Assembly: GCA_021378565.1 (NCBI GenBank)
Contig: JAACJU010000006.1
Span: forward strand, 44,999 to 108,998
Source of the DNA: Arcobacter sp. LC1
GTDB lineage: Bacteria > Campylobacterota > Campylobacteria > Campylobacterales > Arcobacteraceae
Reading direction: 5' to 3'
DNA length: 64,000 nucleotides
Shown: positions 54,727-63,391 of the stretch, one piece after another
Numbering within the stretch: position 1 is the first letter of the stretch
Layout of the letters: each line of letters starts with the position of its first letter
Notes under the pieces: model-generated
What the model saw: only the letters and a program-made list of their open reading frames with translations
The model's database searches: none
What the model was told of the DNA's origin: nothing
Program-made: the position numbers and the translations under genes

Positions 54727-55617
54727 TTAAAAAATATATGAAATTCCAAAGTTAGCCGAAGACTCTGCATTTATTTCATAAGCAAAACTTACACTAGTGC
54801 TTGAGTCAGCATTGTAGCTTCCTTCATAAGCTTTTATACTCAGTAAATTTACTTTTACTTTTAAATTAAGTGCAATAGATTTATAAAAGTAAGTCATTTT
54901 TAATCCAAAGTCTCCATAAAATGAGGGTAGATAATCGCTTGATTTATTGCAAGTGAAGTCTTTACAATTTTTTTGATATGCTCCTGTGCTTGTCGCAAGA
55001 TTTTTAAATTTTATATTATCAAAATCATAAACTCCTAGACCTAAATCTACAAAAAAATATTTGTGTAATTTTGTACGGTGTTTTTTGTCAAAATCATAAG
55101 CATATCCAAGTTGAGTGTAATAATATCCTTTTGAATTTGGACTCCAATAAGCTTTATCAAAATCTAAATCTTTTGCTGAACTAATGGGTTCGCTTAAAAA
55201 TTTTACAATCCCTAATCTGCAAGAAAAATCATAATATTGAAAAACCAAAGCAGTATCTATACCTTGGGCTGTCTTTTCATAGGTAGTTGTGGATTGTTTT
55301 AGTGTATCAGTTTCGATTGTTTTACTTTTAAAGGTAGCTAAACCAACTTCTAAGCCTATTTTATATTTTGCCTTGGTGTTTATGAAACGGGTTTTATGTT
55401 TGTATCTATGATAAACTTTTTTGTGGTAAGTTTTATGCTTGTATTTGTGGTGTATTTTTTTATGATGAACTTTTTTGTGGCGAACAGTTTTTTTATGATG
55501 AATCTTTTTGTGATATATTTTTTTCGTGGTATGTTTTTTATGATAAGTTTTTGTATTGTGACTTGCAGCATTTAGACTTAGAAAACACACAAGAAGTAGA
55601 ATAAAATATTTCAACAC
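54727..55617 (-). CDS. Outer-membrane-barrel-like protein with His/Lys-rich repeat
   Basis: A 296-residue secreted protein that I do not recognise. The signal peptide (MLKYFILLLVCFLSLNAAS) is followed by a ~55-residue stretch of His/Lys/Tyr/Thr repeats (YHKK, IHHKK, YKHKT). From ~90 on the pattern fits a small beta-barrel: alternating strands (KIGLEVGLATF, FVDLGLGVYDF, DFGLKMTYFY), and the last residue is Phe (NFGISYIF), the usual end of outer-membrane proteins. It has two Cys close together (KDFTCNK and an upstream NCKD). The repeat could bind metals (Ni, Zn, Cu) or anionic surface sugars. Convergent with the WYL gene, 20 bp apart. Confidence 0.65.
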   Translation of the reverse strand: MLKYFILLLVCFLSLNAASHNTKTYHKKHTTKKIYHKKIHHKKTVRHKKVHHKKIHHKYKHKTYHKKVYHRYKHKTRFINTKAKYKIGLEVGLATFKSKTIETDTLKQSTTTYEKTAQGIDTALVFQYYDFSCRLGIVKFLSEPISSAKDLDFDKAYWSPNSKGYYYTQLGYAYDFDKKHRTKLHKYFFVDLGLGVYDFDNIKFKNLATSTGAYQKNCKDFTCNKSSDYLPSFYGDFGLKMTYFYKSIALNLKVKVNLLSIKAYEGSYNADSSTSVSFAYEINAESSANFGISYIF

Positions 55618-55771
55618 AGCAATTTGACCTTTTCTAGAATAAATATCAAGTTTTATATACTTATTTCCAATCTAGGCTATCTTATCAAAGCAAAGATTAA
55701 AATTATATATAATATGATAGGTATATAAAAGTTTCAAAAATTATTTTGAAGCAAATTAAGAAAGAGTATCG

Positions 55772-57679
55772 ATGAAAAATTTTTCAATCAAAACAAAAAC
55801 TACTTTAATAGTTATATTTATAGTAGCTATAGTTTCTGTAATTAATGCTTATTTGTCCATTTCATCTTTGGAAAAATTTTCTCAAGCTGAAATGAAAGAT
55901 TTTGCTAGTAAAGAATACAAAACTAAAAAAGTAAATGTTAAAAGCTATGTTGATATGGCTATTGATATTATTAAAAAAATAGACCGAGGTAGAGGTCATG
56001 CACAAAAACGGGCTGCATTAAAAGAGATTAACAGCTTGCATTTTGGTAAGGATGGATATTTTTGGATAAACGATACTAGAAATATTTTATTAGCAGACTC
56101 TGAAGCTCCTCAGCTGATTGGCACAAATGTATCAAATATAAAAACTTCGACAGGTGTGAAAATTTTTAAAGTATTAACTAAAAAAGCAATGAGACATTCA
56201 AACGGTGTTTTTTTTAACTATATGTGGCCAAAAATAGGACATAAAAAGCCTGTTGAAAAAATATCTTTTGTAAAAAGCTATAAACATTGGGGTTGGATTA
56301 TTGGGACAGGCTCATATTTAGACGGTGTTCAAGCTGATATTGTCAAAGAAAAATTATCGACTAAACATAAGATTAATACAATTATTTTTAAAACAACTTT
56401 ATCAACTATTATTATGCTTATTTTGGTTTATTTTATTATATCTTTTGTGTTTAAAGGATTTGTTTCAAAACCACTAAAAGAGTTTGAAAATAAATTTAAA
56501 CATTTTTTAAATTTTATTGCTATGAAAGAAAATAAATTTGAACCTGCCAAGATAAAAGCAAATAACGAAATAACAAGAATGCTTTTTATGCTAAATAAAA
56601 CTGCTACTGAATATGACAAGAGTTTAAAAGATGATATGAAAGTAGTCGGCGAGCTTGTTTTGGTAGGCACACAAATAGAGCAGGGTATTTTTCAATGTAA
56701 GATAAAAGCAGAAAGTAAAAATCCTATGTTTGTAGCACTTAGAAAAAGTGTAAATAGTATGCTAGCTTTTTTAAATCTTCATATGCAAGCTATTAGAGCG
56801 ACACTTGAGGGATATAATGAAAATGATTACACAAGAAGTATCCCTGAAAACGAAAAAATCAAAGCTGATATGCGAGCTGTTATTGATAGTGTTAATAAAT
56901 TAGGAGGTAGCCTTGCGACAAACGCTAGAACAAATCTTGATAATGGTACTACTTTAGAGGAAAGTTCTCGTAGTATGACAAACTCTATGCATACTCTTAG
57001 CTCAAAAGCAAATGAACAAGCTGCTAGACTTGAAGAGACTGCTGCTGCTGTCGAAGAGATTACATCTTTGACTAGAAATAATCGTGAAAATACTTCAAAA
57101 ATGGCAGGTTTAGGTGAAGAAGTAAATGGCTTTGTAGAAAATGGGCAAAAACTTGCTAATCAAACGGCTATGTCTATGGAAGAGATTAATGCAAAAATTT
57201 TGTCGATTAGTGATGCTACAAATACGATAGACCAAATATCTTTTCAAACTAATATCTTAAGTTTAAATGCAGCAGTTGAAGCTGCAACTGCAGGAGAAGC
57301 TGGTAAAGGTTTTGCTGTTGTCGCTGGTGAAGTTAGAAGTCTAGCTTCAAGAAGTGCAGAAGCTGCAAAAGAAATAAAAAAATTAGTTAAAGATGCTAAA
57401 ACTAAGGCCGATGAAGGGCAAGGCATTTCAGAAGTTATGATAAAAGAATATAAAAGCCTAAGTGAAAATATGAAAAATGCACTAAATTTAATCGAAGATA
57501 TAAATGTAGCTTCTAAAGAGCAGATGGCAGGAGTTGAACAAATTAATGACGCGATTACCACGCAAGACCAAATCACTCAACAAAATGCAAGTGAATCAGC
57601 AAAAGTTTCAAAGATTGCAAGTGAAGTTACAGATATGGCAAATAATTTAGTAGCTATGGCTAAAGACAAAAAATTCTAA
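55772..57679 (+). CDS. Methyl-accepting chemotaxis protein with single Cache domain
   Basis: A 635-residue chemoreceptor. Two membrane helices (~8-29 and ~207-228) flank a periplasmic sCache_2-like sensor with [16 protein letters not shown] and [18 protein letters not shown], its hallmark. A HAMP-like segment follows, and the signalling hairpin has [40 protein letters not shown]-type residues (the conserved tip is at ~490-530). The ligand is probably a small organic acid, as for related sCache receptors, but this cannot be read. Twelve bases later begins a PAS-protein gene, the same order as energy-taxis pairs (CetA-CetB) in C. jejuni; here, though, the receptor has its own Cache sensor. Confidence 0.88.
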   Translation: MKNFSIKTKTTLIVIFIVAIVSVINAYLSISSLEKFSQAEMKDFASKEYKTKKVNVKSYVDMAIDIIKKIDRGRGHAQKRAALKEINSLHFGKDGYFWINDTRNILLADSEAPQLIGTNVSNIKTSTGVKIFKVLTKKAMRHSNGVFFNYMWPKIGHKKPVEKISFVKSYKHWGWIIGTGSYLDGVQADIVKEKLSTKHKINTIIFKTTLSTIIMLILVYFIISFVFKGFVSKPLKEFENKFKHFLNFIAMKENKFEPAKIKANNEITRMLFMLNKTATEYDKSLKDDMKVVGELVLVGTQIEQGIFQCKIKAESKNPMFVALRKSVNSMLAFLNLHMQAIRATLEGYNENDYTRSIPENEKIKADMRAVIDSVNKLGGSLATNARTNLDNGTTLEESSRSMTNSMHTLSSKANEQAARLEETAAAVEEITSLTRNNRENTSKMAGLGEEVNGFVENGQKLANQTAMSMEEINAKILSISDATNTIDQISFQTNILSLNAAVEAATAGEAGKGFAVVAGEVRSLASRSAEAAKEIKKLVKDAKTKADEGQGISEVMIKEYKSLSENMKNALNLIEDINVASKEQMAGVEQINDAITTQDQITQQNASESAKVSKIASEVTDMANNLVAMAKDKKF

Positions 57680-57690
57680 GGAGAAGATAG

Positions 57691-58098
57691 ATGCAAGGTA
57701 AAGAAACTGTTTTAGATGACTATTCTTTTTTAGTTAGTCAAACAGATAAAAAAGGAGTTATCACATTTGCAAATGATGATTTTTGTAAAATAGCTGAATA
57801 CACAGCTGAAGAACTAACTGGAAAACCACATAATATAATAAGACATCCTGATATGCCCAAAATTGCTTTTAAAGGACTTTGGGACACCATAGAAAAAGAT
57901 GAAATTTGGACAGGTTATGTAAAAAATCAAACAAAAAGTAAGGGTTTTTATTGGGTTTATGCAACTGTTTATCCTCTTATTGATAGAAACGGAGATATAG
58001 CTTATATGTCGTGCAGAAGAAAAGCGCATAGAGATGAAATAGAAAGTTATGGTTTACTTTATGAAAAACTATTAAAAGATGAAAGAACAAATGTTTGA
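57691..58098 (+). CDS. Stand-alone PAS-domain protein (Aer/CetB-like)
   Basis: A 135-residue soluble PAS protein. The motif order SFLVSQTDKKGVITFANDDFCKIAEYTAEELTGKPHNIIRHPDMPK is that of Aer and CetB, where FAD is bound and redox state is sensed; GFYWVYATVYPLIDRNG and YMSCRRKAHRDEI complete the fold. It is in one operon with the upstream chemoreceptor, so it may signal energy status to it. FAD-binding residues cannot be proven by eye. It overlaps the next gene by ~20 bases. Confidence 0.82.
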   Translation: MQGKETVLDDYSFLVSQTDKKGVITFANDDFCKIAEYTAEELTGKPHNIIRHPDMPKIAFKGLWDTIEKDEIWTGYVKNQTKSKGFYWVYATVYPLIDRNGDIAYMSCRRKAHRDEIESYGLLYEKLLKDERTNV

Positions 58099-58579
58099 AG
58101 CTTTAAAAAATAAGATTATTTCTTATGTATTTGTAGTATCAAGTCAGCCAATTTTGCTAAAAGATTTATTAAAGGCTTGTTCTTTGTATGAGCAAAATCT
58201 ATATATAAGTTCTATTGATTTAGGTTTTTCTTTTAAAGTTGTGAGAACTTATTTTGTATTCTCAATTTTTGCATTTATTTTTGTAGCGATTTTTACCTCT
58301 TTAGCCCATAGATTTTTTGAAGAGCTTGATTTTCACTTGGTTATGATTTTAGTGGTTATGATTACTTCTGCTGTTTTTATATTTTTTAATGCTTTTAAAG
58401 AATGGCTAAGAGAAGAAATGACACAAAGACGAATAAAACAAGCTTGGAAAAATCACTTCCCTTATTTACCTTTCGAAGAAAATCTTAAGCTTGTAGCAGG
58501 GCTTTATGATGAAGCTATCAAGCGAGATATCCCACGACAAGAGTTGGAAATTTATATCTTAAAAAATCTTAGTTCTTAG
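58079..58579 (+). CDS. Small membrane protein of the chemoreceptor operon
   Basis: A 166-residue protein that I do not recognise. It has two adjacent membrane helices (~53-73 and ~85-103) with a short loop, a ~50-residue cytoplasmic N-terminal section and a ~60-residue charged C-terminal section (FKEWLREEMTQRRIKQAWKNH). It overlaps the PAS gene by 20 bases from ATG 58079, or by 8 from ATG 58091. The coupling suggests an accessory role in taxis signalling, not proven. Confidence 0.65.
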   Translation: MKEQMFEALKNKIISYVFVVSSQPILLKDLLKACSLYEQNLYISSIDLGFSFKVVRTYFVFSIFAFIFVAIFTSLAHRFFEELDFHLVMILVVMITSAVFIFFNAFKEWLREEMTQRRIKQAWKNHFPYLPFEENLKLVAGLYDEAIKRDIPRQELEIYILKNLSS

Positions 58580-58607
58580 TATTGCTTAGGTAAAATAAAG
58601 CAAAGGA

Positions 58608-60164
58608 TTGATTTTGCATAGTGTTTATTTGATTTTCTTGCCGATTTTCCTCTCTCTTTTGATTTTGCTTGTAAGCAAAAAAAGTTTTTTATCTCTTTTG
58701 GTGGGATTTTTGAGCGCTTGTTTGATATATTCTTCTTTTGACTTGGCTAAATTTGTTGGTATTGTATTGCATTCTATAAGAATTATTTTTTATAATGACG
58801 GGCTTAAATTTTGGAATATTGCAGTGCTCATCTTTTTGCCAATTTTGGCTACCTTGTCTTGCCTTATGGAAGAAAGTGGTGGCGTGGCTGCTTTTTCAAA
58901 ATGGTTAAAAACGAAATTAAAAACGAAAAAACAAGCTGAGGTTTTAGTTGTAATCTTAGGAATTGTTATTTATCTTGATGGGTATTTTAGTGCTATAATT
59001 GTTGGAAGTGTGGGAAGTTCTTTTTCATCTTCTTATAAAATCTCAAAGGCAAAAATCGCTTATTATGTAGATTCAACTTCAGCACCAATTTGTCCAATGA
59101 TACCGATATCTAGCTGGGGCGCATCTATACTTGGAATTTTAGCATCCTTGCTTGCAAGTTCAACACTAATCCACGCAAGTCCTAGTGAGATTTTTATTTC
59201 TTTGATTCCTTATGAATTTTTTACTTTTGTTGTTTTGGCAATGTTGTTTGTGGTTGCACTTGGTGGGCTAAATATTGCTAAGATGAATGACATAGAAAGC
59301 AAATATGAGCTAAGCAAAAAAGATGAAAGTGAAAGCATAAATAAGGTGCATAAACTCAAAAACTCAGGGCATATTTCTTTTATAGTTGGAATTTTGCTTT
59401 TGATTTTTGTGACCTTGATTTTAGTCGTGATTGAAGGTTATCATAATAGCCATAGTTTAAATATTCTTAAAATTATTGCTTCAAGTAATTTAGCTCTTGA
59501 TATGGTTTATGGTTCGCTTATTTCTTTGATAATTTATTTTCTTTTGGTAAGAAAAGATATAAATGTTAAAAGCCTAGCTAAGCTTTTAAAAATTAATTAT
59601 ATTTTTACATTTAAAACTATAATTATTTTACTTCTTGCATGGTCTATGATAAATGCAATTTTAGCTCTTGGTATTGATAAAGAGATAATTACTTTGTTAA
59701 AAACTTATCATATTAGCTCAAACTTTTTGCCTTTGGTTTTATTTTTAATAGCTATGTTTTTGTCTTTTGTCTCAGGAACTAGCTGGGGTACTTTTTATCT
59801 CTTAATACCTATCGCTTTTGTTCTAGGCTCTGCTTATGGCTTGCATGAAGTTGTAGTTTTTGTAGCAGCTGCAATTACAGGAAGTGTTTTTGGGGATAAC
59901 TGCTCTTTGATTAGTGACACTACGATAATAAGTGCGAGTGCGAGTAATTGTACTTTAGAAGCGCATTATTCAAGCCAAATACCTTACGCTTTGGTTTGTG
60001 GATTAATCGCTTGTTTGATGTGGTTTATTTATGGACTTAGTGGCTCTTTAGGCTTGGCTTATTTATTTTTAGTTCTTGGACTTGTTGTTTTTTATTTTTT
60101 TGCTAAAAAAAGAGGTGCAAGGAATAAAAATAAAGAAGTTGCAAAGACACTTAGAGCAAACTAA
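58608..60164 (+). CDS. NhaC-type Na+/H+ antiporter family protein
   Basis: A 518-residue transporter with ~11-12 helices. The motifs LATLSCLMEESGGVAAF, YLDGYFSAIIVGSVGSSF and AYYVDSTSAPICPMIPISSWG, then SGTSWGTFYLLIPIAF and GSVFGDNCSLISDTTIISA, are typical for the NhaC/Na+:H+ antiporter group with the conserved Asp pair. It may exchange sodium, organic anions or amino acids, as substrates vary in this family. The start is TTG at 58608 after AAAGGA; an ATG start is not available near the family N terminus. Confidence 0.85.
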   Translation: MILHSVYLIFLPIFLSLLILLVSKKSFLSLLVGFLSACLIYSSFDLAKFVGIVLHSIRIIFYNDGLKFWNIAVLIFLPILATLSCLMEESGGVAAFSKWLKTKLKTKKQAEVLVVILGIVIYLDGYFSAIIVGSVGSSFSSSYKISKAKIAYYVDSTSAPICPMIPISSWGASILGILASLLASSTLIHASPSEIFISLIPYEFFTFVVLAMLFVVALGGLNIAKMNDIESKYELSKKDESESINKVHKLKNSGHISFIVGILLLIFVTLILVVIEGYHNSHSLNILKIIASSNLALDMVYGSLISLIIYFLLVRKDINVKSLAKLLKINYIFTFKTIIILLLAWSMINAILALGIDKEIITLLKTYHISSNFLPLVLFLIAMFLSFVSGTSWGTFYLLIPIAFVLGSAYGLHEVVVFVAAAITGSVFGDNCSLISDTTIISASASNCTLEAHYSSQIPYALVCGLIACLMWFIYGLSGSLGLAYLFLVLGLVVFYFFAKKRGARNKNKEVAKTLRAN

Positions 60165-60171
60165 TTATTTT

Positions 60172-60957
60172 TTAGATTTGAGGTTTTGCTAATTTGTTTT
60201 CTAAGCTTTTACAGTTCGTAAAAATATCTTTAAAATCTCTATTTTCTTGTTTTTCTGCTTGGGCTATATTTTTTGGCTCACTCTTAAATGCTAGCGTTGA
60301 TTTTCTTTTTATAGGTATATACTCAAAAAGAAAAAAGCCAGAGTTGTGTAAATCTTGTCTAACACCTCTTGCAATAGAATAGGTAGTTAAAATAGCGTCT
60401 TTGTTAGATTTATTATAAATATCTTCAAAGAATTCTTTAGTCCAAAGCAAGGGATTCACATCTTTGCTAAAAGCGTCTTGATAAATAATATCAAAATTTA
60501 TTTTAGTATTTTTTACAAAAGTTCTAGCATCAAGGTTGAAAATTTGAATCTTTATATTCTCATCTTCATAAAAAAGCTCAGAGCTTAGGCATTTTATTAT
60601 ATGTTTATAATCATCAAATTCTTTTGGATAAGGAAAATGTTCTAAAGAATTTATCAAGTTTTTATCTAATTCAGGAGAATAGATTTCGACTTTTTTCTTA
60701 GCTTTTTCTATGCTGATATTAGTATCTTTTTTTCTTAGCTTGTCTAAATAGTAAAGCGTTGCCAAACTATTGTATCCTAAGCCAAAGCAAATATCTAGAA
60801 TTTTTAAACTATTTTTATCTTTATGATATGCTAAAGCTGGGATTATATGTTTTATCAAACTTTCATTTAAAGCACCATCACTAAGACTATGATAGTGCTG
60901 TTTAAATTCTTTGGAATAAAGTGTATAGCTTCCGTCTTGGCTTAAAACTTCTTGCAT
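60172..60957 (-). CDS. MnmC-type (tRNA U34) methyltransferase domain protein
   Basis: A 261-residue SAM methyltransferase. It resembles the methylase half of MnmC: the start QDGSYTLYSKEFKQHYHSLSDGALNES is a signature of that domain, LKILDICFGLGYNSLATLYYL is the SAM loop, and IIYQDAFSKDVNPLLWTKEFF is motif IV. The oxidoreductase half is absent, as in some bacteria with a stand-alone enzyme. The product would finish mnm5 modification started by MnmE and MnmG; mnmG lies in this window at 12.6 kb. It converges with the antiporter gene and follows luxS by 6 bases. Confidence 0.85.
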   Translation of the reverse strand: MQEVLSQDGSYTLYSKEFKQHYHSLSDGALNESLIKHIIPALAYHKDKNSLKILDICFGLGYNSLATLYYLDKLRKKDTNISIEKAKKKVEIYSPELDKNLINSLEHFPYPKEFDDYKHIIKCLSSELFYEDENIKIQIFNLDARTFVKNTKINFDIIYQDAFSKDVNPLLWTKEFFEDIYNKSNKDAILTTYSIARGVRQDLHNSGFFLFEYIPIKRKSTLAFKSEPKNIAQAEKQENRDFKDIFTNCKSLENKLAKPQI

Positions 60958-60963
60958 TTTATT

Positions 60964-61479
60964 TTAGGTGTCTAAGGTGCTAAGTTTTTCATCACTTAGA
61001 TAAAGTGCTTTGTTGTCCATTATCAAAATTTCATTATCTAATATATCTTTAGCGATTTGCTTGGCATCATCTAAAGAATGCATTTTATAGCTTCCGCATT
61101 GATATTTGTTTAATTCAGGAATATCATTTTGCGATTTAACTTGCAAAATATCCTCCATGGATTTCTTCCAAGCAAGAGCTACAGTTTGCTCACTTGGTTT
61201 GCCAAGTAAGCTCATATAAAATCCTGTCCTACAGCCCATAGGAGAAACATCAATAATCTCAACTTTATCACTATTTAAATATTTTCTTATGAAGCCCGCA
61301 AATAAATGCTCTAAGGTATGGGCTCCTCTTTCACTCATCATTTTTTTATTTGGGACATAAAATCTTAAATCAAAAACGCAAATATCATCTCCACTTGGGC
61401 TTGACATTGTTTTTGCTAACCTAACAGCAGGTGCTGGCATTATCGTATGGTCTACTCTAAAACTATCTAAAAGTGGCAT
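60964..61479 (-). CDS. luxS: S-ribosylhomocysteine lyase (AI-2 synthase)
   Basis: A 171-residue iron enzyme that splits S-ribosylhomocysteine into homocysteine and the AI-2 precursor. The HTLEH motif gives His54, Glu57 and His58, GCRTGFY gives the catalytic Cys83, and QCGSYKM the metal ligand Cys128. It completes the activated methyl cycle. It is upstream of the MnmC-type gene on the same strand, and a TATAAT -10 (plus-strand attata at 61498-61503), with a weak TTAAGA -35 17 bp away, precedes it. Confidence 0.96.
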   Translation of the reverse strand: MPLLDSFRVDHTIMPAPAVRLAKTMSSPSGDDICVFDLRFYVPNKKMMSERGAHTLEHLFAGFIRKYLNSDKVEIIDVSPMGCRTGFYMSLLGKPSEQTVALAWKKSMEDILQVKSQNDIPELNKYQCGSYKMHSLDDAKQIAKDILDNEILIMDNKALYLSDEKLSTLDT

Positions 61480-61549
61480 AACAACTCCTTTTGCTTTATT
61501 ATATTAGTATATTCTAAAAATCTTAAGATAAGTTAATAATTTAATAGTT

Positions 61550-62347
61550 TTAATAAACTTCTAGGATTTTATTTCTGATTTCTTTTCTAAACATGCAAAC
61601 TGTTTTATCAGTAAATGGTAAAATATTAAAAAGTATAAATTCTTTGAGTCTATAGAATATCTTTCTTTTCCTATTTGACAAGTCGCTTGAATACCTGCCT
61701 GTTTTGGAGCCTTGAATTACTAGAGTTTCTATGCTCCAAAAAACATCAATTTTCATTTCTTTCCAATATCTTGTAATAAGAGCATCACTTGCTATGTCAA
61801 ATTTTGCTACACTTTTATTTGTTTTAACTTTTTCAATCCATTCATCAACAAAAGTAACTATTTTAAAAGCAGCCAAAGGAGATACTAAATATCCTCCTAA
61901 TCTTTTGGTTACATTTGAACGCACAAGTTTTTTTTGCGATTTTAGTGCAAGGTCTAGTGGCACATCATAGGAAATAAATTCTATATTTATATGAAAATTG
62001 GGTGAAATAGTTTTAACATTTTCAATTAGCTCTTCACATTTTATTAAAAGGTTACTTTTAAAAATACTATCATCTTCTAAGATTAAACCAACTTGCTTGG
62101 TTTTGGCTATGTATTTTAAGGCGTCATAATGTTTGAAAAAGCAAGATTTCACACCAGCAGAGCCAGAGTGGGCTTTTAGAATATCGCTTTTATTTTCCTT
62201 GCAATCACTGGCACTATAGCTTGTAATATATTTAACCTTATTATTAAAATTTTTAGAGCTTACAAGATTTGAAATTTGTTTCTCAAAGCCTATTTTTCTT
62301 TGTTTATATTCATCTCTATCTTCGTGTATACAAATTATTTGAAACAT
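61550..62347 (-). CDS. Family 25 glycosyltransferase (lipooligosaccharide type)
   Basis: A 265-residue glycosyltransferase of the LgtB/Lex1 type. The N terminus has the conserved FQIICIHEDRDEYKQRKIGFEKQ; the GVKSCFFKHYDALKYI region, the acidic LILEDDSIFKSNLL (metal or sugar-nucleotide site) and the RLGGYLVSPLAAFKIV motif are all GT25 hallmarks. Such enzymes add galactose or related sugars to lipooligosaccharide. It stands alone between luxS and the por genes, with no other surface-sugar gene in view, so it may be a mobile or phase-variable addition; no homopolymer tract is visible within it. Confidence 0.8.
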   Translation of the reverse strand: MFQIICIHEDRDEYKQRKIGFEKQISNLVSSKNFNNKVKYITSYSASDCKENKSDILKAHSGSAGVKSCFFKHYDALKYIAKTKQVGLILEDDSIFKSNLLIKCEELIENVKTISPNFHINIEFISYDVPLDLALKSQKKLVRSNVTKRLGGYLVSPLAAFKIVTFVDEWIEKVKTNKSVAKFDIASDALITRYWKEMKIDVFWSIETLVIQGSKTGRYSSDLSNRKRKIFYRLKEFILFNILPFTDKTVCMFRKEIRNKILEVY

Positions 62348-62425
62348 ATTTAACTGCCACCTTTAAAATAAAATAATAAATGTATTTTACCACACTTAAT
62401 TATATTTTGTTTTTAAAGCTAGGTT

Positions 62426-63382
62426 TTAAACCCTAGCTTCTTCTCTTTTTTGTAAATAGTCCCATTTTTCATCTACTATGTCTTGCCATTGTTTTATAAG
62501 ATGTTCGTTTTCAGGTTTAAAAAGATGTTTAAATCTTGGCTGAAATGCAAGATAATCCCTAACTGGGAGAATGTTTTTAGGTCTGTAAGTTATGTTTAGC
62601 TCTTTTCCGTTGATAATCTCATACAAAGGAATTACAAGGCTATCAACTGCTAAATCTCCAGCTTCTATGGTTTGGTGGGGTTTGAATTTCCACTCAGTTG
62701 TACACGCACTCATAGCATTTATAAAAACAGGCCCTTTTGTTGCAAAACCTCTTTGAAGTTTTTTAACCATATCTTTCCATTTATTTGGTGCAACTTGAGC
62801 TACATAAGGCGCTTTATGTGCTGCAAAAATACCGACTATATCTTTTCTGTTTTGGATTTTCCCAAAGCTATTTAGCCCTGCTGGAGTTGTAGTTGTACTT
62901 GCTCCAAAAGGAGTAGATGAACTTCTTTGTCCACCTGTGTTTGCGTAAACTTCATTATCTAAGCATACATACATCATATCATGCCCTCGCTCAAAGCATC
63001 CAGAAATCCACTGAAATCCTATATCATAAGTTGAACCATCTCCACCAAATGCTACAAATTTTGGCTCTTTGAAATCTTTTGGTAATTTACCTTTTTTCTT
63101 TAAGGCTTTATACATTGTCTCAACTCCAGCAATAGCAGTTGAGCCATTTTCAAATCCTATATGAACCCAAGGGCAATCCCAAGATGTGTGAGGATAAAAA
63201 GAAGTGCAAACTTCTAAGCATCCTGAAGATGAACCCACAATTATTGGATCATTTGTTGCATTTAACACTTCTCTTACAATAATAGAATGCGAGCACCCTG
63301 GACATAAAACATGTGAACCCTCAAATCTCTCAGCCGAAGTTGAAAAGGATTTTAGATTTTTTATTTCTTTAATTTCGCTCAT
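62426..63382 (-). CDS. porB: Pyruvate:ferredoxin oxidoreductase beta subunit
   Basis: A 318-residue thiamine-diphosphate subunit that binds pyruvate. The ThDP motif is FVAFGGDGSTYDIGFQWISG, and the substrate side is CLDNEVYANTGGQRSSSTPFG. Cys residues in VLCPGCSHSI near the N terminus (~22-25) contribute to the proximal iron-sulfur cluster. It follows porA by 9 bases. The fused multi-domain enzyme of C. jejuni would not give this separate gene. Confidence 0.93.
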   Translation of the reverse strand: MSEIKEIKNLKSFSTSAERFEGSHVLCPGCSHSIIVREVLNATNDPIIVGSSSGCLEVCTSFYPHTSWDCPWVHIGFENGSTAIAGVETMYKALKKKGKLPKDFKEPKFVAFGGDGSTYDIGFQWISGCFERGHDMMYVCLDNEVYANTGGQRSSSTPFGASTTTTPAGLNSFGKIQNRKDIVGIFAAHKAPYVAQVAPNKWKDMVKKLQRGFATKGPVFINAMSACTTEWKFKPHQTIEAGDLAVDSLVIPLYEIINGKELNITYRPKNILPVRDYLAFQPRFKHLFKPENEHLIKQWQDIVDEKWDYLQKREEARV

Positions 63383-63391
63383 TTTAACTCC

